This document shows, piece by piece, positions 28,725-41,000 of a DNA stretch of 64,000 bases; position 1 is the first letter of the stretch, and the number at the start of each line of letters is the position of its first letter. Below the pieces are notes generated by a model. That model was not told the origin of the DNA, searched no databases, and saw nothing but the letters and a program-made list of their open reading frames with translations. Location: assembly GCF_037176765.1 (NCBI RefSeq), contig NC_090024.1:59750861-59814860 (forward strand). The letters are read 5' to 3'. This DNA is from Anolis sagrei. Taxonomy: Eukaryota; Chordata; Lepidosauria; Squamata; Anolidae. The position numbers and the translations under genes are program-made.

Positions 28725-29216
28725 ACTTTCACACAGCTTAATAAAATCCTACATTATCTGCTTTGGACTGGAATATATTGCAGTGTGGATTCAGCTAACA
28801 AAGGGCCCTTCCACACAGCCCTATATCACAGAATATCAAGGTAGAAAATCTCACATTATCTGCTTTGAACTGGATTATCTGAGTCAACACTCAGATGGAT
28901 TTATCCCAGATTTGTCCCTATGTTCCAGAATATCAAGGCAGGAAATCGTACATCTGAGTGTAGACTCAGATAATCCAGTGCAAAGCAGATAATGTGGGAT
29001 TTTCTACTTGCATGACCCAGTGTCCTGGTCACCACTGGGACCACCTTGACTAGCTTGTGCCAGAGTCTTTGCAGTTCATTTTCTGTTCTGGGATATAGGA
29101 CTGTGTGGACGGGCCCTCTTAGCTGAATCCACACTGCAATTTATTCCAGTTCAAAGCAGATAATGTGGGATTTTCCGCCTTGATATTCTGGGATATAGCG
29201 CTGTGTGGAAGGGCCC
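28725..29216. mobile_element. Overlapping CCCTTCCACACAGCC fold-back MITEs with a LINE insertion
   Basis: GGGCCCTTCCACACAGCCCT (28803) is followed by its inner arms. A LINE fragment at 29013-29090 (GACTAGCTTGTGCCAGAGTC) interrupts, then ATAGGACTGTGTGGACGGGC and, last, TATAGCGCTGTGTGGAAGGG at 29197-29216. Confidence 0.7.
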
Positions 29217-29219
29217 AAG

Positions 29220-29600
29220 AGCACACTCCAAACTCTTGTCTTTCTCTGCTTCTTTCTCCTCTCTGAGCACCTGCATGGCTCAAGCCTGGAAAATGTAACA
29301 GTATCCAAAAGTCCCAGGCTCAGCCAGCTCCCCAGGCATAGCACAGCCAGTCAGTTTCATGCATCTTATTTTACAGTGGACGCACACACATTAACTGATT
29401 TCTTACATGCTCCAACAATACTGTGGATTATCCACCTTGATATTGTGGATTATATGGCTGTGTGGAAGGGCCCTTAGGCCAATCAAATGAAATGCAAAGA
29501 AACAAAATGAGTTATAGCTATCTCGATAACAGTCCATGTGAAAAAGATATTGGGGTCTTTGTGGACAACAAGTTAACCATGAGCCAACTTTGGTCCATTC
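29220..29600. other. Intergenic DNA with a partial fold-back MITE arm
   Basis: ATATGGCTGTGTGGAAGGGC (29453-29472) is a MITE right end without a full left partner. The remainder is not recognised. Confidence 0.4.
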
Positions 29601-29890
29601 CACATAGCCATATAACCCACAATATCAAGGCAGAATAACCCACAATATCTGCTTTGAACTAGGGCCCCTTCCACACAGATGAATAAAATCCTACATTATC
29701 TGCTTTGAACTGGAGTATGTGGCAGTGTGGACTTGGCCCTCCCACACAGCCCTATATCCCAGAATATCAAGGGAGAAAATCCCACAATATTTGGGATATT
29801 GGGCTGTCTCGAAGGATCCACACTGCCATATATCCCAGTTCCAAGCAGATAATGTGGGATTTTATTCAGCTGTGTGGAAGGGGCCAATGT
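29600..29890. mobile_element. Nested CCCTTCCACACAGCC fold-back MITEs
   Basis: CCATATAACCCACAATATCA, GGCCCCTTCCACACAGATGA and CCACACAGCCCTATATCCCA; the right end is TTATTCAGCTGTGTGGAAGG. Confidence 0.7.
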
Positions 29891-29947
29891 GATGCAGTAG
29901 CTAAAAAGACAATGTGATTCTGGGATGCATCAAAACAGTATAGTGTC

Positions 29948-30208
29948 TAGATCGAGGGAATCATAGAGTCGGAAGAGACCTCATGGGCCATCCAATCCAA
30001 CCCCTGCCAAGAAGCAGGAATATTGCATTCAAAGCACCCCTGACAGATGGCCATCCAGCCTCTGTTTAAAAGCTTCCAAAGAAGGAGCCTCCACCACACT
30101 CCAGGGCAGAGAGTTCCACTGCTGAACAGCTCTCACAGTCAAGAAGTTCTTCCTCATGTTCAGATGGAATCTCCTTTCTTGTAGTTTGAAGCCATTGTTC
30201 CGTGCCAT
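29948..30208 (-). mobile_element. CR1 LINE 3' end, minus strand
   Basis: On the plus strand it starts AATCATAGAGTCGGAAGAGA, CCATCCAATCCAACCCC and continues to GGAATCTCCTTTCTTGTAGT, the reverse of the CR1 terminus. Confidence 0.85.
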
Positions 30209-30565
30209 GGTGCCTCTCTATTCTGCCTTGGTCAGACTTCACCTGGAACACTATGTCCAGTTCTGGGCACCTCAATTTAAGAGAGATATTGATAAGCTGT
30301 TGACATGTCCAGAGGAGGGTGTCTGAAATGGTTGAAAGTCTGGAAACCATTCCCTATGAAGAGCATCTTAAAGAGCTGGGTATGTTTAGCCTGCACAAGC
30401 GAAGACTGAGAGGAGTCATGATTGCCATGTATAAATATGTGAAAGGATGTCTGCCCTGGAAACTACTCAGAGCAATGGCTTCAAACTACAAGAAAGGAGA
30501 TTCCACCTGAACATTAGGAAGAACTTCCTAACCGCGAGAACTGTTCAGTAGTGGAACTCTCTGCC
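30209..30565 (+). mobile_element. CR1 LINE fragment, plus strand
   Basis: GACTTCACCTGGAACACTAT, GAGAGATATTGATAAGCTG, AAAGAGCTGGGTATGTTTAG and AGGAGATTCCACCTGAACAT. It overlaps in content with its inverted neighbour, so the two are separate copies head to head. Frames are broken. A fold-back MITE follows at once. Confidence 0.82.
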
Positions 30566-30569
30566 TCTG

Positions 30570-30712
30570 AGGGCCCTTCCACACAGCCCTATATCCCAGA
30601 ATATCAAGACAGAAAATCCCACAATATCTGCTTTGAACTGGTTATCTGAGCCCACACTCAGATAATGTGGGATTTTCTGCCTTGATATTCTGGGATATAG
30701 GACTGTGCTGAA
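30570..30712. mobile_element. CCCTTCCACACAGCC fold-back MITE, nearly whole
   Basis: GGGCCCTTCCACACAGCCCT with CCCAGAATATCAAGACAG; mirrored by CTGCCTTGATATTCTGGGAT and ATAGGACTGTGCTGAAG. It sits at the end of a CR1 copy. Confidence 0.75.
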
Positions 30713-30907
30713 GAAACTACTTGAAGGCACACAACAACAACAACAAACATTTCTTAGTTCCTCTTCACCATTACACAGCCTGGATTCCTGTTTAAAAGTT
30801 CTAAATGATGTATAGTACCTTCCCCTCAAATGTTTTAGCATAATGCCTTTATTGGGTTAACTAAGAAGTGACAATATACCAATATACCATTGCAAACCAC
30901 TGAATTG

Positions 30908-31190
30908 GTGGTACAGATTGAGCATCCCTATCCGAAGTACTTGGGACCAAAAGGATTTCAGATTCTTTCAGATTTTGGAGTTCCTGTATTTGCATGTTCA
31001 CACATACAAGGGATCTTGGTGATGGGATCCAACACTAAGAATTTAATTTATGTTTCACAAACACTCTTTAATTGATGCGGTACTTTTAATAATTTTGTTC
31101 GGGAAACAAAAGTTTGCATATATTGAACCTCCAGAAAGCAATGGTGACACTCTCTCAGCTACCAATTTTACATTTCTTGACAAGGGATGG
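30908..31190 (+). mobile_element. Tigger-like (pogo) DNA transposon remnant
   Basis: GATTGAGCATCCCTATCCGA, AGTACTTGGGACCAAAAGG, TTTATGTTTCACAAACAC and CCAGAAAGCAATGGTGACAC follow the order of an old vertebrate non-autonomous Tigger-type element. Related copies are at 44105-44870 and 47033-48385. Naming is from memory. Confidence 0.55.
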
Positions 31191-31192
31191 TA

Positions 31193-31345
31193 CAGGCCCC
31201 TTTCACACTACCATATAATCCAGATTATCAAAGCAGCTAATCCACATGATCTGCTTTGAAGTGGTTAATACGAGTCGACATTGTCATATAATCCAGTTTA
31301 AAGTGGTTAATCTGGATTTTATATGGTAGTGTAGAAAGGGCCACA
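31193..31345. mobile_element. Fold-back MITE, CCCTTTCACACTACC variant
   Basis: GGCCCCTTTCACACTACCAT and ATAATCCAGATTATCAAAGC on the left; TTTATATGGTAGTGTAGAAA and GGGCC on the right. The arms pair fully. Confidence 0.7.
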
Positions 31346-31403
31346 TGACTTGTCCAGGTTTGATTTAAAATGTTCTCTCAAGGAATCTAAATTCTCCACT
31401 TTA

Positions 31404-31440
31404 CAGGGTGTCCCAAAAGTCACCATACGTGGGAAGGTGG
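31404..31440 (+). mobile_element. mariner-type terminal repeat fragment
   Basis: CAGGGTGTCCCAAAAGTCAC preceded by TA is typical of a mariner end. No partner end was found. Confidence 0.4.
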
Positions 31441-31469
31441 GAAATTGTAGGTAAATGTTTACAAAATAT

Positions 31470-31473
31470 TTAC

Positions 31474-31529
<56 letters not shown>

Positions 31530-31530
31530 C
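31470..31530. repeat. (CATA)n(TA)n microsatellite
   Basis: ACATACATACATACATATATATA run. Confidence 0.95.
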
Positions 31531-31854
31531 TATATAATATAATACATGAGTTTGTTAATTTTGACTTTTGTGTAGTCATGTGCTGGAGGACTTGGGGGTT
31601 TCTATTGACAATAAACTCCTGCTGGAAATCCTCAAAATCCCTAGAAAGGTGTTCTCTCAGGTTTAAAAAAATATCAATTTCTTTTATTTGCTGTTTTTCA
31701 CTTTCACGGGAGTCCTATACCCCTAAACCTTGCAAACAGGGAAGATTGGCTATAATTATAAGCTACAAAAGCTGTGATCCTTTTAAGAGGAGTTGGGCTA
31801 TGTGGCATCTTGTCCTGAGACCCAGAAAGGAGCGCTGTCCCTTTAAGTAGGCGG

Positions 31855-31989
31855 TTCCTGGGAGTTTTCCTCTGCGCCCATTGGAGGAGACGCACCGGCA
31901 ACGTGTCCCTGTCATGGCAGCTTGAGCAGATGGCCATAGGCAGGCAGTGCCTTACTTCCTCTTCGTGGACCGACGAAATGCTTTGACTG
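31855..31989 (+). promoter_or_regulatory. TMEM241 promoter region with inverted CCAAT
   Basis: Moderately CG-rich. ATTGG at 31880-31884 lies in GCGCCCATTGGAG, about 110 bp before the ATG; the same GCGCCCATTGG word precedes RIOK3 at 23644-23653. No TATA box seen. Confidence 0.5.
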
Positions 31990-32061
31990 ATGCCTTTAAA
32001 GAGACCCGCAGCCGGTCTCGCCTTCTGCTTGTTCTTCTTGGCCTCTTATTTCACCAACAAG
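31990..32061 (+). CDS. TMEM241: TMEM241 exon 1 with start codon
   Basis: 24 residues, [20 protein letters not shown] then FTNK, aligned with human MCVRR...ASYLTNK. The donor is GTGAGG. An earlier ATG (31914) lies in another frame and stops quickly. Confidence 0.92.
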
Positions 32062-35000
32062 GTGAGGACAGCGAACTTCTCCTGCTCTGCACTTTGGCAG
32101 TGTGACTGAAGGGCCATACAGTTGTAGTTCTATGAGGCATCAGCCCTCTTTGGCAGAGGAGGCTCAAGACCTTGCAAAACTACAATTCCCGGGTTTCCAT
32201 GGTGTTGAGCCTCTGCAATTAAAGTGGTGTCAAAACGAATTAGCTCTACAGTGCAGATGCACGCATTGATACCAGAGTGGTAGTGATATAACGAAAGGAA
32301 TTGCATTGCTTTCTCTTTAAAATACTACTTATTGAAGTCCAATTAATATTCCAAAATAAGGTACAACAATATGCAAACAAAACAAACAACCTGTAGATAA
32401 AACAATATGCAAACAAACATGTCCACTATAGCAACAATTACAATTACATTTCTAAAAGGTGTGTGTGCAAATGTGTGTATACATATATACATACATACAT
32501 ACATACATACATACATGAGTCCCTTTGGGGAGATAAGACAGTATATAAATAAAGTTTATTATTATGATGATGATGTCCCAGAATTATATTTATCTATATA
32601 AATAAAAATGTAATATTCGTTTATGGGATTAACATAACTCAAAAACCACTGGACAAATTGTCACCAAATTTGGACACAATACACCTATCAGGCCAACAAG
32701 TGACCATCACTCATAAAAACACTGAAAAACACAGCAGAAGAAACTTAAAAAGCCAAAAAACCACAAAATTTACAATATATGCGCAAAACCATACACACAC
32801 ACAACACATATACACACACAAAACACAAACACAGACTGGGCCACAGCAACGCATGGCTGGGGACAGCTAGCTATATCACTTGCTAGATGTGGTTATATGT
32901 TAACAGCTGCATTTCCTTTCTCGTTATGTATCAATACAAATACATACATAAATGCTAACCTTTTAACTGTTGTACAATTACTTCTATAATTTTATTTAAC
33001 TGTTGAAGCATACCTGTTTGGGAAGCTGCAGTGGTGCCTGCAGATGCTAATTCATGTGCTAACAATACCGTCCTATGCATGTATACTCTGGAGTTATTGG
33101 GATTTTCTTGCACATAAGTGTATACAAGATTGACGTTTGAACAAACTCACCGAAATAGTAATCCTACCAATAGCAAAAGTGTTAGATGCCTTCTGTTTGT
33201 ATCTTCTGTTTCATGTTGCCAATCACTTGAAAGCACAACACTTTGATGGTCATGCAACCAAAGAAACCCAGATCTCAGTCCCCTTCCACACAACTGAATA
33301 AAATCCCACATTATCTTCTTTGAACTGGGTAATATGGCAGTGTGGACTCAGATAACCCAGTTCAAAGCAGATATTGTGGGATTTTCTGCCTTGATATTCT
33401 GGGCTTTATGGCCATGTGGAAGGGCCCCCAGTAGCTAATGAGAATGTTGACTTGAGTTGTCTCATCTTTAGGGTTGTTGTACAACAATGTTGACTCAATG
33501 GCAGATCACAGCACAACCAATACATTTAGAAATATGTGATCGAAAGGCCACATTTAGGGATGATATTAAATATAGGGTGGTTGAACTAAAAAAGAGTGTG
33601 AAGAGCACCTACGGACCCTTCCACACAGCCATGTAACCCAGAATATCAAGGCAGAACATTCCCACAATATCTTCTTTAAACTGGGATATCTGAGTCCACA
33701 CTGCCAATTATCCCAGTTCAAAGCAGATGTGGGATTTTATTCAACTGTGTGAAAAGGGCCAAAATGAAATTGGTGATTTGATGGCATGGACAATCCTGAT
33801 TTTAAGATTAATTGATATTTAACCCTGGGAGCTCAGGTGGAAACACCTCCCACACACTTCAGTACTCATTTTGGATCATTTGAGAGCAAGAAACATGTTT
33901 GATCCCTGTGGAGTTTCAGGGGTCACATGCAGCCCATAGCTCACATTTGTCCACCTCTGAGGGGGATCATAACAGAATGATATTCTGTTAACATTGATTA
34001 ATATTCGTGCAGGAATTACTTTTTCCCTGTCGCCTGTTTATATGTATTTTGAGTAAGTAATGTCCTCTGATTTGGTATTTGTTTTCCAGTATGTCTTGTC
34101 TGTCTTGAAATTCACCTACCCTACTCTTTTCCAAGGGTAAGTACAATTTTAAAACAATTTGAACGAGTCTTATGGTGCATCTACACTGTAAAATTATTTT
34201 AGCTTAATGCCACTTTAACTGACATGACTTAATGTTGTGGCATTATAGGATTTATGGTTTTACAAGGTTTTCAGCTTTCTCTACCAAAGAATGTTGATGC
34301 CTCACCAAACTACAAATCCCAGAATTCCATAGCATTGAGCCATGGAAGTGGTGTCAAACTGCATTACGTCTACAGTGGAGATACACCCTAAATCAATAAG
34401 TTGCTGTAAGCATTACATGTAACCTCCATTGTTCCTCACCTAGATACAATTGTACAAGGGTTGAATGAAAAGTAATGCCTCCACCTTCGTAACTCCTCAA
34501 CAGATGGCAGTACTGGTATGCATCAGGTACTGGGTTGTTCAGTAGACTCTCCTCTACAGTTCCATTTTAGCGGGAAGCCTTAGCATTGAACGGTTTTGTT
34601 GTTAAAGTGCGAAGTATGGAACCCTACGCAGACGGTTGGTCAATGCAACTTAAGCAACATGCAGTCATTAAATTCTTGACAGCAGAAGGTGTCACCCCAA
34701 AGGAGATTCATCAGAGAATGCAAGCCGTTTATGGTGAATGTGTTGATGTGAGTAATGTGCATTGTTGAGCGAGTAAGTTTAAAGATGTTGAGGTGGGAAC
34801 ATCTGACTTGCGTGACAAACAGAGAGTTGGACGTCTTGTGACAGCAACCACTGAGTTTCACAAGCAGAAGGTTGACAGATTGATTCAGGACAATCATCGT
34901 ATCACCCAGAGAGAAATTTCAAGCATAATCAGCATTTCACAAGAACGCGTGTGTGTCACATTATTGCTTTGCTTGGCTATCGGAAGATCTGTGCACGATG

Positions 35001-38000
35001 AGTACCCAGGATGAGAGAACTGTGAGACGCTGGTTGTGGAAACAGCGTGTCAACTTCCTCTGTGATGGCTTCAGAAAACTTGTTCATTGTTAGCAGAAAT
35101 GTATCCAATTGGTGATTATGTGGAAAAGTGAATAGTGGTAGTCAAAGAGCACATTCTAAGGATTATTTCTGCGTTTGATTTATTAAAATATGCCCATCCA
35201 AACCCAAGTAACGAAGGTGGAGGCATTACTTTTCATTCAACCCTCGTATATTTTGTATCGCTGAAAGTTCCCAATTCTGCTTTCAGCATTATCTTCCCGT
35301 GTGTCTAAAGCTGCTATGCCATAGGCACACATCTTCCACAGGGGCAGTGGAACAACTTCCAGATGTTTCGGACTTCAACTCCCATAAATTCCAGCCAGTT
35401 TACCAGCTGTTAGGAACTGTGGGAGCTGAAATCCAAAACATCTGGAGGCCCAAAGGTTGGGAACCACTGTTCTAGGATAAAAGGGTGTATCATTTTCTGA
35501 TAGCCTCAGTAAGCCAAGAACCTCAATGTAATTACTAGTTCAGTATAGAGTAGATACTAGATTCACTGAATCATCAGCTGAATGGTACGTCAACATTTAT
35601 GTAAATCTTATTGGTTAAATGGCACTGCTTTTATCAAGACTGACAGTTGGATTTTGGCCAAGGACTCCAATGAAGTCTGTTAGCTCCTGTTGAATGAACA
35701 TTCATCAGCTGTTCAAAATCATTATCACACCAATAACAAACAAAACTCATTGAGTCATTGTGATCTCAAGATTGTAAATTAGTTGTCATAATCAAGTCAG
35801 GCTAATCTCATCTCTGTCAGTCAACTGTAGCAGTATTAAATATGGTTATCTAAATACCTTGAAGGTAACAGATCTTGGAAGCTAAGCAGGGTCATCAGCA
35901 GTGGCTAGTGTTACCATTGCAACCTTATTATCGCCATTACATTATATTAAGTTTACAATACTATGCGATATTATACTATACTCTACAACAGGCATGGTCA
36001 AACGTCGGCCCTCCAGGTGTTTTGGACTTCAGCTCCGGCTGTTAGGCTGTTAGGAATTGTGGAAGTCCAAAACACCCGGAGAGCCGAAGTTTGCCCATAC
36101 CTGTTCTACAATCTACAATCAGTCCTTCATAACTGTTAGAGTTAGAGGCGCAGGACTGAGAAGACCAGTTCCTCTGGCTTGCCTTATACAAAACTCCTGT
36201 CAAAAGCAGATGGTGGCAGGCCTGCATCCAGAAAAAGAAATGGGGGGGGGGGGGAGAGTTGGAGTTGAAACAATTTAGATTTTTTTAGCCAATCGTGAAC
36301 AGTAGGTCCATACCACAACGTAATTTCTATTCTATGACTCATTCTATATTTTTATATAGATTTAATCAAATTAAATTTCTATTTTAGCTACAAAGTTTCA
36401 GGTCTAAAGAAAAACTGAAAATAACCATAAATTGGTAATTTAGTGGTTACAAAAGAATACCTCAGTATCTGCTAGAAATACTTGAAAACTATGTCAATAC
36501 ACTTTGACAGAAATCAGTCTCCATGGATAAATTTTAGTGGACACTCAAGAGTGCAAGTCCAAACAGTGTTTCTTGCCCCATTGTGCTTTTTATGTATGTT
36601 CTCAAATGTTTAAGAGTTGAAAACGACCTTACGTTTGTAGCTGTTGGTACTGGCAATATTGCAGAAATCTGAAGAAATTTCTTCACATTCGGAAAAAACT
36701 GTCTATCACATGCAGTGGATGTATAGCCATTTGATAGTTCTGCAATATAATTGCCTGTAGACCACTAATATGACCACTCATATTAGCAGCTTTATCATAA
36801 CCCTGTCCACACAAGTAATGCAAAAAACCATGGGTGTTGGATGTGTGACTCTTTCCTACAACCCCTCATTTACAATGTATATGTAAATACAGGTATTCAG
36901 CAAAACCCCAAATATCTACAATCCAAAAAAACGTTGGGTCCCATGCATTTCAGATAAGGGAGACTCAACCTGTACTATACTGTATTGTCTTATATATTTG
37001 TTTTGTCCATTTTTGTTTTTCAGCTGAAAAGGTTAAGACTGGTTACATAATAAGGAAGACAGTCCTTGGCAGTAGATTTATAATCTCCTTTTGTTGGAGG
37101 AGATATATGTGTGTGTTTAAGCTAGGGAAAAAAACTCATTGGTTAGAGTTATGGCACCGTTCATAGGGAGAAGTAGCTGGATCCATTTGGCCTCTCAACA
37201 TAGCTGATGAAAGGAAACACAGTTAATAAAAGGATTGTATGAGAGGATTAACCTTGAGTCACAGCAATGGCTTGTGTAGGGCCACTCAGCAAGTGTGTGC
37301 TACTTTTTAAAAAATGTACATCAAATTTCATATCAAATTTTCCACATTAATTGTTGATTGCGGCCCAATGACAAGATGAAAATTATTGGTGGAAATTAGG
37401 AAGCTTGGATAATTATAGAAATTGACTTTGTCAGGCCACACTTCTCCCTAGCTCAATGGCAACTACACTATATGCAAAACATGTGGCCTGTTTTACACAA
37501 ATTCCCACCATCAACTAGATTTTATTGATGTTTCTACTGAATTCCCAAGCTGTTACTTATGGAAGAAGGCTACAGTATGACTAATGATTGACCTAGGTTG
37601 ATTGTTTTGGAGGGGGAAAGTGATTATTGCATGTTTCAATTTCAGATGGCAGACACTAGTTGGTGGATTTCTCCTACACATTTCCTGGAAGATCGGCTGG
37701 GTAGAAATCTCCATCAGCTCAAGGTGCAATGAAATTACGTAGTATAATAGTATATAGTAATATAGTAGTATATAGTATAGTAATCAGAATGTCACATTAT
37801 TCTAATATCCACTGCCACCTTATCACCTTACTTGATTTTGTCGGTGTATGCATTTGTGTTTCTCATAATGTAGTAAAAACTTTGACATGGGTAATTATTT
37901 GAACCCACACTAATTTTCTAAATACCCATTGTAACTGAGATGTTTCCTTAATGCTTTTACAATGTATGCATTGTGTCCCAGGATCATGAGTATATGCATT

Positions 38001-41000
38001 TTTTTTCTTTCCATTCCCACACTGTTGTATATCAACATTGCAGATTATTCGGATTAGCAAGTTTTATTTATTTATTTTGGGTACTTTTACCCCGCTCTTC
38101 TTAACCCCCGAGGGGGGACTCAGCGCGGCTTACAGAAAAGGCACGATTCGATGCCTATACAAATTACACATAATGTACAAACCACCATAGTTAAAACAAT
38201 TATCTCAAATTAAAAACAATCAAAACATCAATATACAAAGCATCATATAAAACTATTCACATGCTCAGCGTAAGTCTTTCAGAGTTCCAAATTCCATTCC
38301 ATTAGTCATTTCCTGGCCATTGTCAAAGTCCTTTCTTTATCTGCCCGGTTATCCGAATGCCTGATCCCAAATCCAAGTTTTCAGTTTTTTCCTGAAGGAA
38401 AGGAGTGATGTCGCTGATCTGATTTCCCCGGGGAGCGAATTCCACAGGCGGGGGGCCACCACTGAGAAGTCCCTGCTCCTCGTCCCCGCCAGCCTCACTT
38501 GTGATAGAGGCGGGGTCGAGAGCAGGGCCTCCCCAGACGATCTTAGACTCCGGGGTGGGACGTAGAGGGAGATCCGTTCAGACAGATACACTAGGCCGGA
38601 GCCGTATAGGGTTTTATAGGTCAAAACCAACACTTTGAATTGTGCTCGGAACTGGATCGGCAGCCAGTGGAGCTGACACGACAGTGGGGTGGTATGCTCC
38701 CTGTATGACGCTCTGGTGAGCAGTCTGGCTGCCTCTCGCTGGACTAGTTGGAGTTTCCGAACAGCCTTCAAAGGCAACCCCACGTAGAGTGCGTTGCAGT
38801 AATCTAATCGGGATGTAACAAGAGCGTGGACCACCGTGGCCAGATCCGACTTCCCAAGGTACAGGCGCAGCTGGCATACAAGTTTTAATTAAGCACAAGT
38901 ACTTAAAGCAGACATCCCAACATTAGATAGCAGATGAAATCTCCAACTAGAAGTTTTATTTTTAATTTTTAGGACTATGTAAGATCACTTACATCAGGGG
39001 TCCTCAAATATTTTAAACAGAGGGCCAGGTCACAGTCCCTCACACTGTTGGAGAGCTGGATTATAATTTGAAGAAAACATGAATGAATTCCTATGGACAC
39101 TGCACATGTCTTATTTGTAGTGCAAAAAACACTTTAAAATAATACAATAATTAAAATGAATAACAATTTTAACAAATATAAACTTATTGGTATTTCAATG
39201 GGAAGTGTGGGCCTGCTTTTGGCTGAAGAGATAGGATTGTTGTTGTTGTTGTGTGCTTTTAAGTCTTTTCAAACTTAGGTTGACCCTGAGCAAGGGCCGG
39301 GTAAATGACCTTCGAGGGCTGTATCTGGCCCTCGGACCTTAGTTTGAGGACCCCTGACTTACATATTCAGCCTTCCTATTTGTTTTACCTAATAATGCTG
39401 CACAACAATGAACAGTATTTTAAAAAAATCTTTTAAGGGAATATTTTGAGTGCTTGTGCTAAAAATGTACTCTGACGTCTAAACAAGAATAGAATTTTTT
39501 TTTTCAGAAAAGCTTTGCCTTCACTTTCCTCTGAAACTTGAGCGAGTGTGTCTTGCCCAAGGTCACCCAGTGGGTTTCCACGGTGGAGCAGAATTTTTTT
39601 TCATATAAATTTTTATTAAAGTTTTTGTCACAAAAATAAGATAAAAGGAAAAAGAAGGGGAGGTGAGGACAAGGACCATGGTAAAGGATTTGGGGGTGTG
39701 GGGTAGGTTTGAATAGGGAGAGTGGGCTTAGGTAAAAGGGGGTTGAGGTTTTGGCTTCCAATCATCTTCACTTCAGTGTAAAACGTCTTCTGAGTTTTCT
39801 AGTCATTGTTGCTGTCCCTTGGAGCAGATATTTTAACCCTGGTCTCCAGAGTTCATAATCCTATATTCAACCGCTACACCACACTGGGGAGACAACAGGA
39901 AATGTGCAAGAAGTAAACTGACATAAACAAACTAACAAATAATTTTACTTCTTACTTGCATCGCTATATATACCCTGTTCAGAGAAGCAGCAGCACATAA
40001 CAATTTTGATAGTTTTTAAATCTGTTTTTGGAGTCGTCTAGCACTCCACTAGATGTCAGTCTAAGCAAGGCAAATATAAGGTAGAATTGCCAGCTCCATT
40101 CCTGTACTGATGTGTAAAAGATGGCAATCCAAGCACTGCAAGTCACAGAAATAATAACCTTGTCCTCAAAGGACTGTTTCGTGTTTTTTACTGTAATGTT
40201 TTTAAAGTTCCACATCAATAGTTTTTCTGTTTGTTTCTGACTCCTGCTCAGATAATACAGCTTTATTATTATTATTTCTTGACAAAAGCATTGCCTAAAT
40301 AGATAAGTCTAGAACTGATAAAATAAAGGGACCACAAGCTGCTAGATAGTTTTAGACCAAAAACGGGCAACAGCAACTGCATTGTCTGTAGCTTTAAACA
40401 GTTCTTCCTCTGTGCATGATTCTGGGCATAGTGGGCAAGCATACATATGCTGAATTGTTTGTTCTTCTCCACAGTTGCACAAGGTGGATGGTTCTTCTAG
40501 GTAGTGCCATTTTGCCAGGTTGTCTTTTGATCTGCCAACTCTGCTTCTGAGTCTGTTCAGGGACTTCCAAGTTGCCCATTCTTGGTTTGCCCCTGGAGGA
40601 AGACCCTCGTGTGGACCACTCAGTTGGAATTGCCTGATTTTGCTGCTCACAGGGATATTCTTGCTGTTGCTGGAGGAACATTTAGAGGAGTGACAGCCAG
40701 CATCAGCACAAATCTGGTCTCCAAGGGAAGGTGTTTTACAACAAAGCAAAGAAGCCCCTCTTAGATGTCTTCAACCAATATGTTTCTCCTGTGTGAAAGT
40801 TAGACCTTTACCTGAAAAGAAGAGGCATAGCCATTCTACCATGCAATATTTGTAAAATATTGCAGGCCTGTTATGTCCTGATGCCAGCTTCATTTAGGTG
40901 CCGAAACTGATGGCGATGTTTAATTCTAAGACTGACATATTCTGAGGACTATATGTGTATCCAAAACTACATTTTCATGTACAGTCAAATGAGTTAGTAT

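Noticed and set aside
31914-31925. ATG at 31914 as the TMEM241 start
   Set aside because: ATGGCAGCT is followed at once by TGA; the ATG at 31990 gives the conserved N-terminus.
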